A stretch of DNA of 64,000 nt from Hylemonella gracilis (GTDB lineage Bacteria; Pseudomonadota; Gammaproteobacteria; Burkholderiales; Burkholderiaceae_C): contig NZ_CP031395.1 of assembly GCF_004328645.1 (NCBI RefSeq), positions 1,637,501-1,701,500 of the forward strand, given 5' to 3'. The notes beneath the pieces were generated by a model. It was not told the origin of the DNA, made no database searches, and saw only the letters and a list, made by a program, of their open reading frames with translations. Below, in pieces: positions 58,137 through 64,000 of this stretch (positions within the stretch are counted from its first letter, which is position 1; each line of letters starts with the position of its first letter). A program made the translations under genes and the position numbers.

Positions 58137-58775
58137 ATGAACAAGCTGCTTCTGCACCCGGTGACCAAGCCACTGGTCTTCGTGCTGGCGCTGCTGCCAT
58201 TCGCCGGCCTGTTCCACGGTGCCTGGACCGACCAACTCGGCGCCAACCCCGCAGAACACCTGATCCGCTCCACTGGCGAATGGACCTTGCGTTTCCTGTG
58301 CCTGACGCTTGCGGTGACGCCTGCGCGTCAGCAATTCGGCTGGGCGGCACTGGCGCGTCTGCGCCGCATGCTGGGCTTGTACGTGTTCTTCTACGCCCTG
58401 TTGCACTTCCTCTGTTACGCGGTTTTCGACATGGGCCTGGGCCTGGACGAAGGCGCCTGGGCCGAGATCGTGCGCGACATTCCCAAGCGGCCCTTCATCC
58501 TCGTCGGGTTCGCCGCGCTGCTGCTGCTGCTGCCCCTGGCGCTGACTTCCTTCAACCGTGCCATTCGCGCGCTGGGTGCGCCACGCTGGCGGGCACTGCA
58601 CCGGCTGGTTTACGCCGTGGCCGTTCTGGCCGTGCTGCATTTCTACTGGATGCGCGCGGGCAAACAGGATTTCGCCGAGGTGGCGGTCTACGGTGCCATC
58701 CTCGGCTGCCTGCTGGGCTGGCGCTTGTTGCGCCGTTGGCGTGATGCCCGGAATCAGGTGCCGGTCCGCGCCTGA
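58137..58775 (+). CDS. msrQ: Protein-methionine-sulfoxide reductase haem-binding subunit MsrQ (YedZ)
   Basis: This 212-residue inner-membrane haem b protein has six helices of the ferric-reductase-like type. Helix segments include LVFVLALLPFAGLFHG and LYVFFYALLHFLCYAVFDMG, with haem-ligand histidines in LLHFL and in RLVYAVAVLAVLHFYWM. It passes electrons from the quinone pool or a cytoplasmic flavin reductase to MsrP. It ends one base before the convergent lysA stop. Confidence 0.93.
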   Translation: MNKLLLHPVTKPLVFVLALLPFAGLFHGAWTDQLGANPAEHLIRSTGEWTLRFLCLTLAVTPARQQFGWAALARLRRMLGLYVFFYALLHFLCYAVFDMGLGLDEGAWAEIVRDIPKRPFILVGFAALLLLLPLALTSFNRAIRALGAPRWRALHRLVYAVAVLAVLHFYWMRAGKQDFAEVAVYGAILGCLLGWRLLRRWRDARNQVPVRA

Positions 58776-60086
58776 TCAGGGCAGGATGTCGTGGCGGAAG
58801 CTGTCCGCCGCGCTTTCGCGCCGGCGGATCAGGGTGGGCTGTTCGCCCCGCACCAGCACTTCGGCGGCGCGACCGCGCGTGTTGTAGTTGCTGGCCATGC
58901 TCATGCAGTAGGCACCTGCCGAGAGCACGGCCAACTGGTCCCCCGCCTGAACGGTCAGCATGCGGTCATGGCCCAGCCAGTCGCCGCTTTCGCAGATGGG
59001 GCCCACCACTTCGTAGTTCACGGCTGCGCTGGCCTGCGCAGTGTCACGCGGCGCCAGCGGCACGATCTGGTGGTAGGCCTCGTACATCGCTGGCCGGGGC
59101 AGGTCGTTCATGGCTGCGTCGACGATGCAGAAGTTCTTCTGCTCGCCGGGCTTGAGGTAAAGCACCTCGGTCAGGCAGACGCCCGCGTTGCCGACCAGGG
59201 AGCGGCCGGGTTCGATGAAGATCGCCTTGGCGCCGTGGCCGCGCGCATCCAGTCGGGCCAGCAGCTTGTGCCAGAGCGCATCGGCGGCCGGTGGTGTGTC
59301 GCCGTGGTAGTCGATGCCCAGGCCGCCGCCCAGGTCGATGTGATGCAGTGGGATGCCTGCGGCCTCAATGGCCTCGACCAGGTCCAGCACACGCTCCAGC
59401 GCGTCCAGGTAGGGTCTTTCCTCGGTGATTTGCGAGCCGATATGGCAGTCGATGCCTACCACCTTCAGTCCCGGCAAGCGCGCGGCATGCTGGTAGACGG
59501 CCACGGCGCGCTCGTGCGCGATCCCGAACTTGTTGCCCTTGAGACCGGTGGAGATGTAGGGATGGGTCTTGGCGTCCACATCGGGATTGACGCGAATGCT
59601 CACCGGCGCCACCTTGCCAAGCTCCACCGCGACGTCGTTCAACACGTCCAGCTCGGCCTCGCTCTCGACGTTGAAGCAGCCGATGCCGGTATCCAAGGCC
59701 TGCCGCATCTCGGTGCGGGTTTTGCCCACGCCAGAGAAGATGACCCGGGTCGGATCGCCGCCGGCGGCCAGCACGCGTTCCAGCTCGCCACCCGAGACGA
59801 TGTCGAAACCGCAGCCGGCCCGGGCGAAGAGTTGCAGGATGGCCAGCGAAGAATTGGCCTTGAGCGCATAGCAGATGCGTGCCTTGCCTTGTTCAATGCG
59901 GCTGGCCAGTCCGCGTTGGTACGCGGCCAGCGCGTCCAGCATGGCCTGCTGAGAATAGACGAACAGCGGCGTGCCGTGGATGCGGGCCAGATCGGCCAGG
60001 CGCGCGCCTTCCAGGTAGAGATCCTGGCCAGACGGGGTGGCGCGGTAAGCCAGATGCGGGTGGCCGGGCAGCAGGGGAGCGGTCAT
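58776..60086 (-). CDS. lysA: Diaminopimelate decarboxylase
   Basis: This 436-residue PLP enzyme of the fold-III decarboxylase family makes L-lysine from meso-diaminopimelate. The PLP lysine is K76 in ICYALKANSS. The HIDLGGGLGI loop and the C-terminal CESGDWLGHDR (C-E-S-x-D motif) identify LysA. Its start overlaps lptM by four bases (ATGA), the usual lptM-lysA order in this group. Confidence 0.97.
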   Translation of the reverse strand: MTAPLLPGHPHLAYRATPSGQDLYLEGARLADLARIHGTPLFVYSQQAMLDALAAYQRGLASRIEQGKARICYALKANSSLAILQLFARAGCGFDIVSGGELERVLAAGGDPTRVIFSGVGKTRTEMRQALDTGIGCFNVESEAELDVLNDVAVELGKVAPVSIRVNPDVDAKTHPYISTGLKGNKFGIAHERAVAVYQHAARLPGLKVVGIDCHIGSQITEERPYLDALERVLDLVEAIEAAGIPLHHIDLGGGLGIDYHGDTPPAADALWHKLLARLDARGHGAKAIFIEPGRSLVGNAGVCLTEVLYLKPGEQKNFCIVDAAMNDLPRPAMYEAYHQIVPLAPRDTAQASAAVNYEVVGPICESGDWLGHDRMLTVQAGDQLAVLSAGAYCMSMASNYNTRGRAAEVLVRGEQPTLIRRRESAADSFRHDILP

Positions 60087-60421
60087 GGTTGTTCTTCTGG
60101 GATGGCGAAAATGTCGGACGCAGGGTCTTGGGTGTCTGGGTTCTGGTCGGCCTGCGGCTGTGCCTCTTCTTTCTTTTTCGAAGGCATGAACGGCCAGAGC
60201 GATTGTGGCAAGCTGGCCCGATGGGCGGCCGCCGGATCCTTCTTGGGCAGGTAGAGCTTACCGGTCTGGCCGCAGCCGGCGAGCAGCAAGGCGCCGGACA
60301 GACCGATGACGACGAGCGCGACAGGGGCAAAAACGCGGCGAGGGGAAGAAGCGGGGGTGCTGACTAGAATCGCCAGGGACCGGACAGTGGCACGGACGAT
60401 CGATCGAGCTTTCAACATCAC
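60083..60421 (-). CDS. lptM: LptM-like lipoprotein (YifL family)
   Basis: This 112-residue outer-membrane lipoprotein has a hydrophobic segment [13 protein letters not shown] and a lipobox LAGC with lipidated C50. GQTGKLYLP follows directly, as in LptM, the small lipoprotein that helps LptD mature. The N-terminal stretch before the signal is longer than usual (about 30 residues), so the true start may be internal. It is divergent from cyaY with only eight bases between the starts. Confidence 0.85.
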   Translation of the reverse strand: MMLKARSIVRATVRSLAILVSTPASSPRRVFAPVALVVIGLSGALLLAGCGQTGKLYLPKKDPAAAHRASLPQSLWPFMPSKKKEEAQPQADQNPDTQDPASDIFAIPEEQP

Positions 60422-60429
60422 GAAATTGT

Positions 60430-60759
60430 ATGACTGACCTGGAATTCCTGGACCGCGCCGAGGCCGTGCTGCGCGCCATCGAGGCGAACTGCGACCGCAT
60501 CAACGAAAACAGCGATGCCGATATCGACAACCAGCGCACGGGCGGCATGGTGACCCTGGTGTTTTCCGATCGCAGCCAGATTGTGGTGAATCTGCAAAAG
60601 CCCCTGCACGAAATCTGGCTGGCAGCGCGTGCCGGTGGTTTTCACTACAAGTTCGACGGCCAGCGCTGGATGGACACCAAGGGACAGGGCGAATTCTTCA
60701 CCAGCCTGTCGCGTTACGCGAGCGAGCAGGCCCACGTGCCCCTGGTGTTCTCGGGCTGA
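60430..60759 (+). CDS. cyaY: Frataxin-like iron-sulfur protein CyaY
   Basis: This 109-residue frataxin homologue begins [18 protein letters not shown]. Typical motifs are [15 protein letters not shown] and [21 protein letters not shown]. It binds iron through the acidic first helix and modulates Fe-S cluster assembly with IscS. It is divergent from lptM. Confidence 0.94.
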   Translation: MTDLEFLDRAEAVLRAIEANCDRINENSDADIDNQRTGGMVTLVFSDRSQIVVNLQKPLHEIWLAARAGGFHYKFDGQRWMDTKGQGEFFTSLSRYASEQAHVPLVFSG

Positions 60760-60777
60760 GAGGGCCTCGCGCAGGCG

Positions 60778-63330
60778 CTAGGCCCCCCGAGCCGATGCCC
60801 CAGCGCCGTGCCTTGCACTAGTTGCGACGGAACAGGTCCAGGATGCGCGAGCGCTCCTCGCCCTGCGGTTCATCCGTGGGGGCGGGCTGTAGGGCAGGTT
60901 GGGCATGATGCCCCCTGGCAGGGTCATCATCATGCCGCCGTTGTCCTCGTCCAGGCCCAGGGATTTGACGCCCCCGTCTTCGGCGTGTTCCGAGTACATC
61001 CAGTCGATGCCGACCTGGGTCACGCCCTCGGGTGGGATCACTTCCTGCACGGGAACGCCGCGCAGCGCATAGTCCATGTAGCTGATCCACACCGGCAGGG
61101 ACAGGCCACCGCCGGTTTCCTTGTCACCGAGCTTGCGTGGCGTGTCATAGCCGATCCAGGTCACGGCCGTCAGCGTGGGCTGGTAGCCCGCGAACCAGGC
61201 ATCCATGGAGTCGTTGGTGGTACCCGTCTTGCCGTAGATATCGGGGCGCTTGAGTTGAGCCTGGGCGCGCGCGGCGGTGCCGACGCGGGCCACTTCCTGC
61301 AACAGCGTGGACATGATGAAGGCGTTGCGCGGTTCCAGCGAGCGCATGCTTTCGTCCAGCACCACGGGGGGTGTCTCGACCAGCACCTTGCCGTTGGGAT
61401 CGGTGATCTTGCGGATCAACCAGGGGTCGACCAGATAACCTCCATTGGCGAACACGGAGTAGGCCACGGCCATCTGCATGGGTGTGACGGTGCCCGCGCC
61501 CAAGGCCATTGTCAGGTAGGCAGGGTGGCGGCGCGGCTCGAAGCCGAAGCGCGCCGTCCATTCCTGGGCGTAACGCGGACCGATGGCGTCCAGAACGCGG
61601 ATCGACACCATGTTCTTCGAGCGCGCCAGCGCGCGGCGCAGCGGCATCGGGCCTTCGAACACGCCGTCATAGTTCTTCGGCTCCCAGGGCTGGCCGCCCG
61701 TGGACTCGGGCTCGAAGAACAACGGGCCATCGTTGACCACGGTGGCCGGCGTGAAGCCTTTCTCCAGCGCGGCCGAATAAATAAAGGGCTTGAAGCTCGA
61801 GCCCGGCTGGCGCCAGGCCTGGGTGACGTGGTTGAACTTGTTCTTGTCGTAGTCAAAGCCGCCGACCATGGCGTGCACCGCGCCATCGCGCGGGTCCAGC
61901 GAGACGAAAGCGCCTTCCACCTCGGGCTGTTGCAGGATTTCCCAGCTCGCGGCCTGGTTCTTGGCGGGGTCTTCGGGGCTGTGTTGGCGGATGCGCACGA
62001 TGGCGCCGCGCCGGATCTTGACCGTGGGCGCGGCCCGCGAAGACAGGCCGTCCGCCGCGTAGCGCAGGCCGCTGCCGGTGATGTCCAGCGTTTCCCCATC
62101 CTGCCGCATCACCGTCACCTTGCGTGGCTCGGCTTCAAGCACCACGGCGCTCAGCAGGTCGCCGTTGTTCGGGTGGTCCATCAGGGCCTCGGACACGGTC
62201 TCGGCGATGGCGTCGGTGTTGTCGGCGGTCTGCGCCGGCAGGGGAATGACTTTTTCAGGGCCGCGGTAGGGCTGGCGGCGCTCGTACTCCATGATGCTGC
62301 GACGCAGGGCCGCGTAGGCCACTTCCTGCTCGCCCGAGCGGATGGTCGTGTACACGCGCAGGCCACGGGTGTAGGTTTCCTCGCCGTACTGGGCGAAGAT
62401 GATCTGGCGCACGATCTCGGCGGCGTATTCGGCGTGGCCCTGGCCGGGGCGCTCGCCCTGCGTGCTGAGGGTCCGTACCTGGATTTCCTCGGCCCGGGCT
62501 GCCGCAGCTTCTTCGGCCGTGATGAAGCCGTTGTCCAGCATGCGGGAGATGATGTAGAGCTGGCGCGCGCGCGCGCGCTTGGGATTGCTGATGGGGTTGT
62601 AGGCCGACGGTGCCTTGGGCAGGCCCGCCAGCATGGCAGCCTCGGCGATCGAAATGTCCTTGAGGGGCTTGCCGAAGTAGGTTTCCGATGCCGCGGCGAA
62701 GCCGTAAGCGCGCTGACCCAGGTAAATCTGGTTCATGTAGATCTCGAGGATCTGGTCCTTGCTCAGCAGGTGCTCCAGCTTGTACGTCAGCAGGATTTCG
62801 TAGATTTTGCGCGTGTAGGTTTTCTCGGATGAGAGGTAGACGTTGCGCGCCACCTGCATGGTGATGGTGGACGCACCCTGGCTATTGACGCGCCGCAGGT
62901 TGGCCAGCACGGCGCGCGCCATGCCGACGTAGTCCACGCCGCCGTGCTGGTAGAAACGGGCGTCCTCGATGGCGAGCACGGCGTCCGTCAGCGCGCGAGG
63001 AATCTTCTCGATGGGCACGAAGCGGCGCCGCTCCTCGCCGAACTCACCCAGCAGGTCACCTTCCACCGAGTAGATGCGCAAGGGCAGCTTGGGGCGGTAT
63101 TCCGAGAGGTCGGAGATGTCCGGCAGGTTGGGGAAGGCGAAGGCCATGGCCACGGCCACGAGTGCCAAGCCGCTGAGTAGGCCGGCCACGCCGATGCCCG
63201 TGATCCACACGGCGATGCGCGCGAAGGGATGCAGGGTGGCCCAGCGTCGGGAAAGCGTCGATTTCATGCGGGCGAATTGTGCGCCCATGGTGGAGGCACG
63301 GGGCGGGGAAGAGTGTTCGTCGGCTGACAT
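60778..63330 (-). CDS. mrcA: Penicillin-binding protein 1A (bifunctional)
   Basis: This protein of about 850 residues makes and cross-links peptidoglycan. It has an N-terminal membrane helix (37-66) and a transglycosylase domain with catalytic E122 in AIEDARFYQHGG. The transpeptidase domain has S511-S-F-K514, S571-K-N573 and KTGTTN. The C-terminus as read (RMNRRARSARASW...) is abnormal. In the adjacent frame the expected family end TDEPQGEERSRILDLFRRN closes at TAG 60818-60820. One missing C (in the sense strand, near 60878-60886) explains this. The start at 63330 is not well supported by a ribosome-binding site; ATG 63288 is possible. Confidence 0.93.
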   Translation of the reverse strand: MSADEHSSPPRASTMGAQFARMKSTLSRRWATLHPFARIAVWITGIGVAGLLSGLALVAVAMAFAFPNLPDISDLSEYRPKLPLRIYSVEGDLLGEFGEERRRFVPIEKIPRALTDAVLAIEDARFYQHGGVDYVGMARAVLANLRRVNSQGASTITMQVARNVYLSSEKTYTRKIYEILLTYKLEHLLSKDQILEIYMNQIYLGQRAYGFAAASETYFGKPLKDISIAEAAMLAGLPKAPSAYNPISNPKRARARQLYIISRMLDNGFITAEEAAAARAEEIQVRTLSTQGERPGQGHAEYAAEIVRQIIFAQYGEETYTRGLRVYTTIRSGEQEVAYAALRRSIMEYERRQPYRGPEKVIPLPAQTADNTDAIAETVSEALMDHPNNGDLLSAVVLEAEPRKVTVMRQDGETLDITGSGLRYAADGLSSRAAPTVKIRRGAIVRIRQHSPEDPAKNQAASWEILQQPEVEGAFVSLDPRDGAVHAMVGGFDYDKNKFNHVTQAWRQPGSSFKPFIYSAALEKGFTPATVVNDGPLFFEPESTGGQPWEPKNYDGVFEGPMPLRRALARSKNMVSIRVLDAIGPRYAQEWTARFGFEPRRHPAYLTMALGAGTVTPMQMAVAYSVFANGGYLVDPWLIRKITDPNGKVLVETPPVVLDESMRSLEPRNAFIMSTLLQEVARVGTAARAQAQLKRPDIYGKTGTTNDSMDAWFAGYQPTLTAVTWIGYDTPRKLGDKETGGGLSLPVWISYMDYALRGVPVQEVIPPEGVTQVGIDWMYSEHAEDGGVKSLGLDEDNGGMMMTLPGGIMPNLPYSPPPRMNRRARSARASWTCSVATSARHGAGASARGA

Positions 63331-63716
63331 GGGAGCTGTCGTCGGCCGGGCGGCCTCGGAGGTAGGGGGTCTGGGGCAGGACCATCAAGACCGTGAGCAG
63401 GCGGGTCCAAGCCGGGTTGGCGACGTACCCCAGGCCGGATGACCGGGGCGGCAGATCTTTTCCGAAGAATTGCCATTATAAAAATCAAGTGGCCCTGGGG
63501 ATGCTTGGCCGTCCAGGCCCAGGGGTTGAGTTGGAAACAATTGGAGACCCCGTAGTGAAAAAAATGTGAGTGCAAGCTTTTAAATTAGGGCTTGGGAAAC
63601 CTCGCATTCCAACCGTGGCTCGAGCAAACGGCTGCTACGATCCAGCCGCCTGCCAGGCATGAAGGAATCATTCCCTCACCGCTGGCGTTGGATGGGTTTC
63701 ACCAGGAGGGCTCCCC
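63331..63716. other. Intergenic region between divergent mrcA and pilM
   Basis: These 386 bases hold the promoters of mrcA and of the pilM operon. AGGAGGG at 63703-63709 is the pilM ribosome-binding site. No other gene or structured element is supported. Confidence 0.5.
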
Positions 63717-64000
63717 ATGTTGTTCCTGTCGCCACATCGCCAGCCCGAGCCCCTGCTCGGCCTGGACCTTCAGGCCGACGCGGTCAGGGTGGTTGCGCTG
63801 GGCCGGACCCGCCAAGGTCGGCAAACGCTCGAGCACTGCGCCTGCGAGCCGATGGCACCCGGTTGGATGGTCGAGGGCCGCATCGACCATTTCGATGCCA
63901 TCGCCCAAGCCGTGTCGGGTCTGTTGCGTCGGACCCGCGTGCGCGCCATCAAGGTGGCCATGGCCCTGCCCGAGGCGGCCGTCATCACGCGGCGCATCAC
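63717..64000 (+). CDS. pilM: Type IV pilus assembly ATPase-like protein PilM (start only)
   Basis: The ATG at 63717, with AGGAGGG eight bases upstream, opens a frame that continues to the window edge (94 codons). It begins MLFLSPHRQPEPLLGLDLQADAVR, then EGRIDHFDAIAQAV and IKVAMALPEAAVITRRI, as in PilM, the actin-like cytoplasmic inner-membrane complex protein of type IV pili. The mrcA/pilM divergent pair is conserved in proteobacteria, with pilN, pilO, pilP and pilQ expected to the right. Confidence 0.88.
   Translation, partial: MLFLSPHRQPEPLLGLDLQADAVRVVALGRTRQGRQTLEHCACEPMAPGWMVEGRIDHFDAIAQAVSGLLRRTRVRAIKVAMALPEAAVITRRI

Overview
The window looks like a chromosome segment of a GC-rich betaproteobacterium in the Burkholderiales, most likely the Comamonadaceae. 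This is inferred from the protein sequences and gene order: a GroEL ending in a GGM-rich tail, a polyol ABC operon of the Pseudomonas/Burkholderia mtl type, System II cytochrome c biogenesis (ResB/CcsB) beside a cytochrome c4, a lysA-lptM/cyaY divergence, and mrcA divergent from pilM. I saw no rRNA, tRNA, CRISPR array or insertion sequence. Both edges cut a gene: a haem-oxygenase-like diiron protein at the left and pilM at the right.

Layout. 1-2702: a leftward operon (T_hemolysin-family protein, AMP-dependent ligase, TenA-like/haem-oxygenase-like protein) that looks like a small fatty-acyl modification pathway. 2838-4382: a tandem glycine riboswitch and the dadA-type dehydrogenase it should control. 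4527-7730: tal, pgi and a HAD phosphatase. 8087-15710: a complete mannitol/sorbitol operon (mtlE-F-G-K-D-Z and the AraC-type mtlR). The fructose 6-phosphate made by MtlD and MtlZ feeds directly into Pgi and Tal, so 4.5-15.7 kb forms one metabolic block. 15785-16504: an AT-richer hypothetical gene. 16622-18787: groES-groEL under a promoter with a perfect CIRCE operator. 19238-22048: a Bug-type solute-binding protein and a LysR/RidA divergent pair. 22116-27493: an SOS mutagenesis cassette (LexA box, imuA, imuB, dnaE2); imuA is frameshifted as read. 27571-31910: a c-di-GMP phosphodiesterase-type receptor translationally coupled to an orphan paralogue of MtlE. 32356-35729: PAP2 phosphatase, a PuuB-like oxidase and metK.

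35873-50674 is a lower-GC cell-envelope polysaccharide locus. It holds two LpxL/HtrB-type acyltransferases, a capsule-synthesis-type protein, several glycosyltransferases, a nucleotide-sugar epimerase, a methyltransferase, an O-antigen ligase-like membrane protein, an OafA-type O-acetyltransferase and a tandem pair of large unrecognised proteins, one frameshifted. It probably builds and decorates lipid A, core or surface polysaccharide. It runs by a 4-base overlap into engB. 51621-55942 encodes cytochrome c4, ResB and CcsB. 55927-58775 is a divergent ECF sigma/zinc anti-sigma unit facing MsrP-MsrQ (periplasmic methionine sulfoxide repair), with a short Met-rich ORF between them; the layout resembles the known hypochlorite-response module of Azospira. 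lysA, lptM, cyaY, mrcA and the start of pilM complete the window.

Quality caution: three genes (imuA, the 45.5-47.3 kb glycan gene and the 3' end of mrcA) each become normal if one base is added at a homopolymer. Sequencing undercalls are therefore as likely as real mutations. All functional statements rest on reading the translated sequences; no database search was run.
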